Positions 25,246 through 33,702 of a stretch of 64,000 nucleotides of DNA are shown here, piece after piece (within the stretch, counting starts at the first letter, position 1; every line of letters starts with the position of its first letter). The translations under genes were made by a program, and so were the position numbers. The DNA comes from Echinicola pacifica DSM 19836 (GTDB taxonomy: Bacteria > Bacteroidota > Bacteroidia > Cytophagales > Cyclobacteriaceae), in assembly GCF_000373245.1 (NCBI RefSeq), contig NZ_KB890738.1:878065-942064 (forward strand), written 5' to 3'. Below the pieces are notes generated by a model. The model saw only the letters and a program-made list of their open reading frames with translations, was not told the origin of the DNA and searched no databases.

Positions 25246-26892
25246 TTATTCCCATCCTTCAGTTTGTACTAAATTTGGATTCAGCGATAACTGGTTTACA
25301 GGTATAGGGAAGTAGTAATTTTTGCTTTCGTCAAACTTATAAGTTTGATTCGAAATGATGTATCCTGCTGCATTCAGGTTGACCTGGCTGCCGAGGACAA
25401 AATCATCTGCATTGGCGATATCCGTAGAGTTCCACTTAAGGCCCAGCACAGGCTGAGATAGCTTAGTGCCTTTTTTCCATCGCATTAGATCGTCAAATCT
25501 GAATCCTTCAAAAGCGAGTTCTACTCTCCTTTCTCTTTGGACATCAGCTATGATTGTCGCTGGGTTCAAGGTCAGATTGGCTACACCCGCCTTGGCGCGA
25601 AGCAGATTGATGGAGGCATCGATGTCTCCCTGGCTGATGGTGCCTAGTTCGGCTTTTGCTTCAGCTAAGATGAGCAATACTTCCGCATAGCGAATCAAAG
25701 GAGCATCAGTAAAAGCTCTGTCCCATGACGCCATTTGATCCATCTCTTCATTGTAAAACTTGGCCACTTGGTAGCCGGAAGGAGAGGCGGTATTGACGAT
25801 GCCTTTAGGATCCCCGATTATATAGAGTTTATCAGTAACGAAATAGGTATTGGGCTGCGCAAATGTCCCTGCTAATCTACCGTCTCTGTTGGCAAATTCC
25901 TGCGTGATGGTAGCGTCACCTTGGTAAAGTGTGCTCTGGTCTATTGGTAAGCCATCCACACATAGATAATCATTGATCAAATCTTTGGTACCTCCAAACT
26001 GCGCACCATCCACATGGGTAAGTACATTGGAGACGTTATTATAGAGCTGTAAAGCTTCGTCATAGTTCTTGAAGAAAACCACTTCTTTATTGCCCGATAG
26101 GTCTATATTGGAGAACAAATCATTATAGCCTTTGCTGGCGTCTATGATATATCTTCCGCTGTTGATGACTACCTGAGCAGAGGCTGCTGCCGCTTGAAGG
26201 TAGCTAGCTTCATCACCCAACCCGTGGTATTTTCTGAAAGTACCCTCGTGAAGCATGATTCGTGCTCTATAGGCTTCCGCAATTATCTTATCAAATCTAT
26301 TGGCATCTGCAGAGGTGGCCATCCACTCTACCGCATAATCCAAATCTTCCTTAATAAATGCCATTACCTCATCTCTGCTGGCTTGAGTAGCATATAATGC
26401 TGGATCTTCCTCTGTGAGCACATGGTCGATGATAGGAAGTTTGCCGTATAGCTTCAGTTTATCATAATAATCTAAAGCTCTCAGCAACCTGGCCTCAGCG
26501 ATATAGGGGTTTTTTTGGAGTACTTCTATGCTAGAGGCCTCGCTATTTTCGAGCATCTGATTGATGTCTCTTATCAAGTCCCAGCTCCAGTCTTGTCGGC
26601 CTGGAAGGTTTACCGTGTTGAGGCCCAATCGGGTGTCATCAGGCGTTTGCGCAAAGGAGTTATCACTGGCATTATCATCAGTGAGGATTTTTGCATTGAA
26701 TCCACCACCGCCAAATCCCTGAGATTTAAAATAAACGCCATAAAGCTGGTTATTATAAGTCATCAGATCGGATGGGCTCTTCCAGAAGTTATCGTCGTTG
26801 ATTTGGGTTTTTGGATAGGTATCCAAAAACTGATCGTTACAGCCAGCTGTTATCCAGACGCAGGCTAATAAATATATAGCTAATTTTTTCAT
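25246..26892 (-). CDS. SusD/RagB-family nutrient-binding lipoprotein
   Basis: 548 aa. A lipoprotein signal peptide (WITAGCND, lipidated Cys about residue 18) precedes the family start FLDTYPKTQINDDNFWKSPSDL. The TPR-like helices and the C-terminal segment NLLRAKAGV, RERRVELAFEGFRFDDLMRWKKG are classic for SusD/RagB, and the end (YYFPIPVNQLSLNPNL) is also typical. The protein sits on the cell surface and caps the SusC channel next door, binding a glycan or oligosaccharide. It is 24 nt after susC on the same strand. The convergent fucose operon suggests a fucose-containing ligand, but no glycoside hydrolase or regulator is nearby, so the ligand is inferred. Confidence 0.95.
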   Translation of the reverse strand: MKKLAIYLLACVWITAGCNDQFLDTYPKTQINDDNFWKSPSDLMTYNNQLYGVYFKSQGFGGGGFNAKILTDDNASDNSFAQTPDDTRLGLNTVNLPGRQDWSWDLIRDINQMLENSEASSIEVLQKNPYIAEARLLRALDYYDKLKLYGKLPIIDHVLTEEDPALYATQASRDEVMAFIKEDLDYAVEWMATSADANRFDKIIAEAYRARIMLHEGTFRKYHGLGDEASYLQAAAASAQVVINSGRYIIDASKGYNDLFSNIDLSGNKEVVFFKNYDEALQLYNNVSNVLTHVDGAQFGGTKDLINDYLCVDGLPIDQSTLYQGDATITQEFANRDGRLAGTFAQPNTYFVTDKLYIIGDPKGIVNTASPSGYQVAKFYNEEMDQMASWDRAFTDAPLIRYAEVLLILAEAKAELGTISQGDIDASINLLRAKAGVANLTLNPATIIADVQRERRVELAFEGFRFDDLMRWKKGTKLSQPVLGLKWNSTDIANADDFVLGSQVNLNAAGYIISNQTYKFDESKNYYFPIPVNQLSLNPNLVQTEGWE

Positions 26893-26916
26893 GTCTTAGT
26901 TAATTATAATCCTCAA

Positions 26917-29900
26917 TTAGAAACTTAGGCTTAAGCCGAAAGAAAGACGTTTTGATAAAGGATAAATTTTCCCTGATTGTCCTCCGCCATTATTGAAATT
27001 GGCACTTCCGAGGTTTCCTTGACCTGGATCAAGTACTTCAGGGTCGAAGTTTTCATTCAACTTGGTAAATGTCAGTAAGTTTTCGCCTGACACATATACT
27101 CTCAGATTGCTGATCTTAATTTTCTCCAATAAAGGAGCAGGTAGAGTGTAACCGATTGTCAGGTTTTTCAAGCGAAGGTAAGCCGCGTTTTGTAGGTAGC
27201 GAGTCTGTACCACATCATTACGGCCCAGAACCGCTCCTTGACTTGGACGGAAGAAGTAAGCATCCGGGTTTACTGGAAGACCATCAGATCCATCACTCCA
27301 GGTATTGTCCCAGTTGTAATCGGTCACGATCACGTTGCCATATCCTGCACCGCCAAACATCAATGGACCATCGATCCAGAAATCGCGTTTTGCTACTCCC
27401 TGGAAGAAGAGGTTCAGGTCAAATCCTTTATAATTAATACCACCTCTAATGCCATAAAGGTATCGTGGGGAGGCATTGCCGATGATTTTACGGTCACCAG
27501 AGTCATCCACGGTGTTTGCACCGCCATTGATAAAGCCGTCACCGTTGAGGTCTGCATAGTGCACATCGCCTGGAGCTACCAGGTTGCCACCGCCCAGAGG
27601 AGTGTGGTCTGCAGCATTATCGATTTCTTCCTGACTTTGGAATAAACCTACCGTTTCATAACCCCAGATTTCGCCAATAGTCTGCCCTTCATAGTAGGTC
27701 CCTGAAAAGGATTTAGAAGGGTTTTCATAGCGAGTGATTTCACCTTTAGAGTCAGATATTACAAAACTCAAATTATAGGAGAGGTCATTATTGATCTGGT
27801 CGTTCCATCCAAATGAACCTTCCCAGCCCTTAACTCTTAAGTCTGCGGCGTTTTTCTCAGGAGCTTGGGCTCCAAATACTCCTGGTAAAGCAGCGCCTGC
27901 AACTAGCATGCCTTTGGTGTCTCTCTGGAAGGCATCCAAGGTCACTTCTAATCTTCCTCTCAGGAAAATCATGTCCAATCCAATATCGGAAGAGGCGACA
28001 TTCTCCCAGGTTCTATTATAAGCAAGAGGGTTTTGGGGATTAAGTCCCAAAGGTCTCGTACCTCCAGAAATCCAATCGGTCTGTGGTACGGTTACATAGC
28101 CTACGAAAGGGTACAGGTCTCCTGATACCTGGTTTCCAAGTTCACCATAGGAGCCACGAATTTTCAAAAGGTTTAGCCAGCTAATATCTTTCATGAATTC
28201 TTCGTCAGAAATTCTCCATCCCGCAGAGATAGAAGGGAAGAATCCGTAACGATCGGCCTTATTAAATCTGGAGGAGCCATCGTATCGGCCGTTGAACTCC
28301 AATAGGTATTTACCAAGGTAGTTATAGTTTACTCTCATGAAACCACTTCTCAATGCCCAGTCTGAATAACTATCAGTGATGATCGGGGTACCGAGACTAT
28401 TGGATGTAGATAAGACATCATCCGAGATCAACATGGAGTTATAGGTATAATCCTGTCCGAATTTAGCTTGTTCCTGGTTAAAACCAACAGTGGCTTCGAT
28501 ACCATGTCCACTATCCCAGTCCTTGCCATATTTGCCATAAATGTCAAAAGCATAGTAATTATCTACATCGTTAGTTTTTGCGATATAAGAAGGTTCTGCT
28601 TCTGGAGTCACATTGAGGTTGTTCCATGGCTGAATAGAATAGAATTGCTTATTATTTCTTACCCTCTGTGTAAATTTAGGGTTATAGGTGAAATTGGAGA
28701 ATACTTTAAAGTCCCCAAATTTCATTTCTATGCCAGCCTTGGTATTAATATTATAGTTTACCGTATTGTCTCTACCACCATCTTCGATAGTTGCTGTAGG
28801 GTTTAGTCGGTGAAAAGTAGCATAATCCACACCATCTTGTTCAAAATAGGGTGTCCATGTTGGTCTAGCTCTCCATACCACGTGGAAGATGGAGGGTCCA
28901 TAACCTGATCCAGGAAGATTATGTACGTCCTGTTCTGATCTTGCAAAGTTTACCTGGAAGGAGGTGGTTAACCATTCTGTCACCTCGGTGTTTAGATTCG
29001 TATTGAAGTTATATCTTTCGTAAGAATCATTACCTAGTTTTACAATTCCATTTTGCTGCGCATAGGCAAATGAAGCTCTATAGGCAGTTTTGTCAGATCC
29101 TCCAGAGAGGCTGATATTATGGTTTTGGCCAGGAGCTGCTGTCGCAAAGACCTGGTCTGCCCAGTTGGTATTGGCATGCTCATAATAAGCAGTGCCGGAA
29201 GGTTTCAGGGTATAGTCGGTAGAGATTACTCCATCAACACGGTCTTTGATAAGTCCCAAATGCTCCTGATTGAATATCTGAGCACCATTAGTACTGCTTA
29301 CCATGCTATTTACATATTGCGCATAGCGGTAGGAATCAGATTTTTCGGGGATAATAGTCGGCTGGGCCACGAAGTAGTTTCCGGAATAGCTGATCTGTGG
29401 CTTGGAGTTTTTTGATCCCTTTTTGGTGGTGATGAGTACCACCCCAAAGGCCGCTCTTGCTCCATAGATAGCTGCAGATGCGGCATCCTTCAGGACAGTA
29501 ACACTCGCCACATCCTGTGGGTTGATATTATTGATATCCATCTGTGCACCGTCAACGAGCACTAAAGGCGCTCCGCCATTGATACTTGTAGCACCACGAA
29601 TGTTGAAACTTGGCGTTCCCCCTGGTGTTCCACTGTTTGAGGCAATATTAAGTCCTGGCACCACGCCCTGAAGTCCATCTGTAAGGTTGGTGATCGGACG
29701 GTTTTCTAATACCTTGCTGTCTGTCATTGATACCGCACCCGTAAGGTTTCCTCGCTTCTGCGTACCGTAACCCACCACGATGACCTCATTCAAAGCACTG
29801 ATTTCAGAACTTAGAGTGATATTGATCGTGCGCTGGTTTCCTATTGACACTTCCTGTGTGGCGTAGCCAATATAACGGAATACCAATACCGTCTCTGAAC

Positions 29901-30180
29901 CACCTACAGCTATGCTGTAATTACCATCCAAATCAGTGATGGTCCCTTGAGTGGTCCCCTTTACTAATACATTCACTCCAGGAAGGGGCATATTGTCCTC
30001 CTCAGAAACGATGGTACCAGAAACTATGACCTCTCCAGTGGATTGGGCATTTGCCTGAAATCCGGTGAAAGAGAGCATCGCTATGCAGCCCATTATTATG
30101 AAGGAATACAAGCTGCTAAAGCTGGTGTTTCCTACTTGCCAAGTCGCTGTTGACTTGACTCCATTGTCGAATTTTTTCAT
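26917..30180 (-). CDS. SusC/RagA-family TonB-linked outer-membrane transporter
   Basis: 1087 aa. A long signal region (hydrophobic stretch about residues 28-45, ending NAQS) is followed by a carboxypeptidase-regulatory-like domain (about 52-125, SGTIVSEEDNMPLPGVNVLVKG), the SusC box VVGYGTQKRGNLTGAVS, and the plug with PLVLVDGAQMDINNINPQDVASVTVLKDAASAAIYG. A 22-strand barrel follows and ends KRLSFGLSLSF. It imports a ligand captured by SusD, powered by TonB-ExbBD. No anti-sigma/ECF pair or hybrid regulator adjoins it, so its control is not visible. The long AT-rich upstream spacer (30181-30881) must carry its promoter. Substrate as for SusD: inferred fucosylated glycan. Confidence 0.95.
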   Translation of the reverse strand: MKKFDNGVKSTATWQVGNTSFSSLYSFIIMGCIAMLSFTGFQANAQSTGEVIVSGTIVSEEDNMPLPGVNVLVKGTTQGTITDLDGNYSIAVGGSETVLVFRYIGYATQEVSIGNQRTINITLSSEISALNEVIVVGYGTQKRGNLTGAVSMTDSKVLENRPITNLTDGLQGVVPGLNIASNSGTPGGTPSFNIRGATSINGGAPLVLVDGAQMDINNINPQDVASVTVLKDAASAAIYGARAAFGVVLITTKKGSKNSKPQISYSGNYFVAQPTIIPEKSDSYRYAQYVNSMVSSTNGAQIFNQEHLGLIKDRVDGVISTDYTLKPSGTAYYEHANTNWADQVFATAAPGQNHNISLSGGSDKTAYRASFAYAQQNGIVKLGNDSYERYNFNTNLNTEVTEWLTTSFQVNFARSEQDVHNLPGSGYGPSIFHVVWRARPTWTPYFEQDGVDYATFHRLNPTATIEDGGRDNTVNYNINTKAGIEMKFGDFKVFSNFTYNPKFTQRVRNNKQFYSIQPWNNLNVTPEAEPSYIAKTNDVDNYYAFDIYGKYGKDWDSGHGIEATVGFNQEQAKFGQDYTYNSMLISDDVLSTSNSLGTPIITDSYSDWALRSGFMRVNYNYLGKYLLEFNGRYDGSSRFNKADRYGFFPSISAGWRISDEEFMKDISWLNLLKIRGSYGELGNQVSGDLYPFVGYVTVPQTDWISGGTRPLGLNPQNPLAYNRTWENVASSDIGLDMIFLRGRLEVTLDAFQRDTKGMLVAGAALPGVFGAQAPEKNAADLRVKGWEGSFGWNDQINNDLSYNLSFVISDSKGEITRYENPSKSFSGTYYEGQTIGEIWGYETVGLFQSQEEIDNAADHTPLGGGNLVAPGDVHYADLNGDGFINGGANTVDDSGDRKIIGNASPRYLYGIRGGINYKGFDLNLFFQGVAKRDFWIDGPLMFGGAGYGNVIVTDYNWDNTWSDGSDGLPVNPDAYFFRPSQGAVLGRNDVVQTRYLQNAAYLRLKNLTIGYTLPAPLLEKIKISNLRVYVSGENLLTFTKLNENFDPEVLDPGQGNLGSANFNNGGGQSGKIYPLSKRLSFGLSLSF

Positions 30181-30881
30181 AGAATTTTGATTAATTGTCT
30201 ATTAATTTTTTTCAGCAAAAAAATATATAGGTCTATTGAACTAGAAATGTATATAATTTTACAATGTAACGCAATCATTTGGAAAAAAATTTGCATACGA
30301 AATATAATATGCATTTTAATTAGTTTAATAGATGTGTTATTAAGTAAAAAAATAAAATAAGTTATAAAAGTCTGAATTTGTTTTTCCTTTACTTTACCTT
30401 GCAAATCCTTCAATACATTTCTTTTTGCCTTTTTGCAAGATATTATCTAAGTGTCTCTGGCCATAAGCCCAATAATTAATCGGAAGATGTGAAAATTACA
30501 ATTGTTGACTTTTTTAAAAAAAATCAAAGTGATCCGTATCAAGCTATTTACTCCCTATCCGTATGACACCATTTGACACAGATCAATAGGAAGGCCTTTG
30601 ATAGGTCATCCCACCAAAACAAATGTTTAATTGCCCGATTTGGATATGAATGGACCGAAATAGTAGATTAGTGAAATAGGGGGTTTATCTCCCTCATCGA
30701 ATCCAGTGATCTTGATTTTTATTGGTGATGAGAGTTTAAAAAATTACTCATGAGGCAAAAAAATAAACCGCAATTTCACCTTGACCTCAGTTTCTACTAT
30801 TCGTGGGTCTGGGAAATGACTCAAGAATAATGAATTCTTTTGACATAGATAAAATTGCGGTGCTATTCGCTCAAGCGGATG
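30181..30881. other. Long AT-rich spacer upstream of susC
   Basis: About 700 bases. The first 200 are extremely AT-rich. Two 9-bp complementary stretches (CCGCAATTT at 30768-30776, AAATTGCGG at 30852-30860) lie near the ytxJ end. I see no gene, and no exact promoter box for susC. Confidence 0.45.
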
Positions 30882-31220
30882 TTATTTTGCTTGATTTAAT
30901 ATTTCTTGATAATTGATGCCCATATGACTATTATCATAAGTGGCGATTCCATCCTTGAGGATGATTACCTGCGGGGATTCATGATGAATCGCAAATTCCT
31001 CCGCAATAGCATTGGAAATGGAGCGATAGCTCAAAAGATCCAATAGGTAGGGCTGAATGATGTCGCTATCTGATTCCTTCCAGTTCCGCTGGAGTCTATT
31101 CCATGCCATGCCGCTGATGCTGCAGCTGGTAGAATGTTTGAAAATTAATACTGGCTGATGCTTGCTTTCTTCTTTGATCTGAGCGATCTGATCCAGGGTC
31201 TCTAATCTTTTCCAAGCCAT
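30882..31220 (-). CDS. ytxJ: YtxJ/BrxC-type bacilliredoxin-like protein
   Basis: 112 aa from the ATG at 31220 (MAWKRLETLDQIAQIKEES). A longer frame adds 16 unconserved residues and is rejected. It is a thioredoxin-fold protein with one active-site Cys in KHSTSCSISGMAW, where most thioredoxins have CxxC. This TCxIS-type motif is the mark of the YtxJ family. In Bacillus, YtxJ (BrxC) removes bacillithiol from S-bacillithiolated proteins; many Bacteroidota carry the same gene. The second half has SPQVIILKDG, the cis-Pro region. It is monocistronic with a good promoter (31266-31293). The role here is inferred from family; no bacillithiol biosynthesis gene is in the window. Confidence 0.88.
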   Translation of the reverse strand: MAWKRLETLDQIAQIKEESKHQPVLIFKHSTSCSISGMAWNRLQRNWKESDSDIIQPYLLDLLSYRSISNAIAEEFAIHHESPQVIILKDGIATYDNSHMGINYQEILNQAK

Positions 31221-31618
31221 ATAAATAGTTCTTTTTTGTATGAGTTTTAATAACAATTTAGTCTCCAAAGATAGTTCATTCCATACAAATCAAGGATCAT
31301 TGTTAATGCCTTGGCCACTTTGATTAGCCCAAAACTTAGGAAGCTCTATTGCTGAAGCTCATCGAATTCACAAAAATTAACAGATTTAATCTAGGCTCGA
31401 CCTTGTCATTTTCCAATTCGTTTCGTTATTCTTGTAAGTTCTAGCTTGGTCTTTCCGGATGGAGATTTCTATTGCGGCAGCTCAAGCATCCAGAAAGGAT
31501 CGCTATTTATATAATCAATACTTATACTAGGGCCCTTTTAGCCAATATTTATTTCTGAAAATAGCCTTTGTGGCATTCTTACACAGGTTTATTTCTATCA
31601 AGGGCTTAATTGTCATTT
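31221..31618. other. Divergent spacer, ytxJ and DUF4403 lipoprotein
   Basis: 398 bases carrying the ytxJ promoter (31266-31293). I see no clear promoter for the plus-strand gene and no other feature. Confidence 0.5.
31266..31293 (-). promoter_or_regulatory. Putative ytxJ promoter
   Basis: Minus strand TATCTTTG (31266-31273) with TTG 17 bp upstream (31291-31293), within the accepted 17-23 bp spacing. The leader would be about 40 nt. Confidence 0.6.
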
Positions 31619-33007
31619 ATGAAAAACAACTTCCTTATCCTTATTATATTATGTCTGGTGGTTTCCTGTAAAGGAATCAATCCCGACAAGCCAAAATACG
31701 ATGGTGCCCCAATTAGCCTTCCAGATGCCATTTCCAAGGTGAATATGCCACTGGAAATTCCACTAAGCTATTTGGAGAAAAACCTAAATGGTCAGTTGGA
31801 GCAGCTGCTATTCGAGGATACCGGGTTGAATATGGGCAATGGGTTATTTGCTGATCTCAAGGTAGTCCGCACAGATGATATCCATCTGGAGGCGGTTGGC
31901 AATAATAAATTGCTTATTGAGCTACCCCTGCATTTGACTGGAGAGTTGAAGATCAATAAGAAAATATTCGGGCAGACCATCTCCACAGGGATTCCCTTTG
32001 ATGAGCTGCTCGCCCCAAGGGTGAGTTTTGTGCCTGAGATAGGCCGGGATTGGGATGTGGGCATATCCTCACTGAATATCGAAAGCTGGGGAAGGTCGAT
32101 GAAATTTAGTTTACTCGGCTATGAACTTGATTTTGGCCCTATGCTAAAAAAAGAGGTCGAAAAAATGCTGGTGAAGCAGCTAACAGCCACTAATAAAGGA
32201 AGGATTAGCTTCAAGTCCTTGATGGAAGATACTTGGAAAGCCTATGGTAAACCCATCAAGGTGGAGCAGGACGGCATTGATGCCTATGTCTATACCGTCC
32301 CTCACCGTATCAAAGTGAGTGAGCAGTTTACGACCGATCAGAAGTTAAAATTGCTCATAGGAATAGAAGGTGAGGTATTTACTCAGGTGGGTTCGGAGCC
32401 GAATTTGCAGCCTAGCCCATTGCCTAGCCTCTATTATAATGAGGATGAGCGTAATTATTTGGATATCACTTTGCCACTTTCCATTCCCTATGCAGACTTG
32501 GACCGCTATCTGAATTCCATGCTGGTTGGCCAGGATTTTAAGATGGATAGCAAGACCACATTGAGTCCCAAGGGTTTTGAGTCTCAGGCTTTCGGGGATA
32601 AAGCCTTGGTGAAAGTGGATTTTGTGGTGGGTCGAGATGGAAAGAAGGATATAGGCGGTAATATTTACCTTGTAGGAAAACCCACTTATGACCCGCTGAG
32701 GGAAGCGATCGTATTTGAGGATATGGATTTTGATCTGAATACCAAGAGTATACTTGCCAATAGTGCTGGCTGGTTGAAGCAGGGGGCAGTATTGGAAGAA
32801 ATGAAAAAATATGCCGTGTATCCCATTGGGGAATATATACGGGCGGCTAGGCTGGAGCTTCAGCAGCAAGGATATATTGAGACGGATTACGCTTCTTTTC
32901 GGGTGGTTCGTCCAAACCTGGATGTGGAAGGTATCTATACCACGGAGGAGGATATCCGCTTATACCTTCATTCCACGGGGGAATTGGAAGTTCGCCTGAA
33001 GGATTAA
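31619..33007 (+). CDS. DUF4403-family lipoprotein
   Basis: 462 aa. I start it at the ATG at 31619; the frame also contains a TTG three codons earlier. It has a lipoprotein signal (ILCLVVSCKG, Cys about residue 18), so it is attached to a membrane facing the periplasm. Two similar halves are visible: LEIPLSYLEKNLNGQLEQLL near residue 40 and LPLSIPYADLDRYLNSML near residue 290, each followed by a beta-rich segment. This repeat is typical of DUF4403 proteins, which resemble lipid-binding tubular (TULIP-like) folds; that link is inference. No substrate or partner is evident. Flanking genes are not functionally related. Confidence 0.78.
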   Translation: MKNNFLILIILCLVVSCKGINPDKPKYDGAPISLPDAISKVNMPLEIPLSYLEKNLNGQLEQLLFEDTGLNMGNGLFADLKVVRTDDIHLEAVGNNKLLIELPLHLTGELKINKKIFGQTISTGIPFDELLAPRVSFVPEIGRDWDVGISSLNIESWGRSMKFSLLGYELDFGPMLKKEVEKMLVKQLTATNKGRISFKSLMEDTWKAYGKPIKVEQDGIDAYVYTVPHRIKVSEQFTTDQKLKLLIGIEGEVFTQVGSEPNLQPSPLPSLYYNEDERNYLDITLPLSIPYADLDRYLNSMLVGQDFKMDSKTTLSPKGFESQAFGDKALVKVDFVVGRDGKKDIGGNIYLVGKPTYDPLREAIVFEDMDFDLNTKSILANSAGWLKQGAVLEEMKKYAVYPIGEYIRAARLELQQQGYIETDYASFRVVRPNLDVEGIYTTEEDIRLYLHSTGELEVRLKD

Positions 33008-33027
33008 TAGCAGCATCGTGGCGCTGA

Positions 33028-33702
33028 CTACCAGCGCATCAAATCCCCATACGTTTTGATGCCTCTTTTTTCGGCAAGTTTCAGGAGCTTGAGGAGTAGC
33101 TGAGCGGTGAGGAAGGCATCTCCTGCGGCAGTATGGCGGTCTTCGACCTTAATATTATACCGTTCACAGAGTTTGTCTAAGCTATAATCCTGAAGATTTA
33201 TTCTGCTGGGATCATACTGTATGCCATGCTCCAGGCGCATTGCCAGGTCACCTGTATCCACGATGGGGTTGAGGATTCGCCTCAAGCCAAAGGGCTTGCA
33301 GACTTTCTCCAGCATCCCCAGATCAAAGCCAGCATGATGGGCCACAAAGATATCATTGGATAAATAAGGCAAAAGTCCCCGCACAAATTCACGGATCGGC
33401 AAGGGGTTTTTGGGCTGGATGATCTCGTGTATTTTTATGCTTGAGGCTGACTTCTTTTTGGAGACCAAATAATGTTCTCTGGAAGTTTCGATGATTATCC
33501 GCTGCTTTATGATCTTCACCCCACCAAAGGCCAGAATATGATCCTGCTTGATGTCCAGTCCCGTGGTTTCAGTATCCACCACCACGAAAGTAAGTTCTGT
33601 CAACAGCGTTTTCTTTGCTATACCAGAAGCAAACAAGGCCTCATAGCGTTTGACCATGGCGGATTTGATAGGCCTTTTTTTGAATAGCTCGAACCAACTC
33701 AT
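33028..33702 (-). CDS. DnaQ-like 3'-5' exonuclease
   Basis: 224 aa. The DEDDh exonuclease domain (about 40-215) has motif I VVDTETTGLD, motif II region FVAHHAGFDLGML and motif III HTAAGDAFLTAQLL (the H-x4-D form). It is a stand-alone nuclease, not polymerase-fused, and related to the Pol III epsilon subunit by fold. The ATG directly abuts the stop of the DUF294 gene (stop 33703-33705, start 33702), so the two are translationally coupled. This exonuclease recurs beside DUF294/CBS proteins and acetate genes in other bacteria (for example Vibrio; from memory), so it may serve nucleotide-second-messenger or RNA turnover rather than replication proofreading. That role is inference. Confidence 0.88.
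   Translation of the reverse strand: MSWFELFKKRPIKSAMVKRYEALFASGIAKKTLLTELTFVVVDTETTGLDIKQDHILAFGGVKIIKQRIIIETSREHYLVSKKKSASSIKIHEIIQPKNPLPIREFVRGLLPYLSNDIFVAHHAGFDLGMLEKVCKPFGLRRILNPIVDTGDLAMRLEHGIQYDPSRINLQDYSLDKLCERYNIKVEDRHTAAGDAFLTAQLLLKLLKLAEKRGIKTYGDLMRW

Noticed and set aside
30177-30413. 78-codon minus-strand frame upstream of susC
   Set aside because: Very AT-rich low-complexity sequence (Ile, Lys, Asn) overlapping the start of susC; not a plausible protein.
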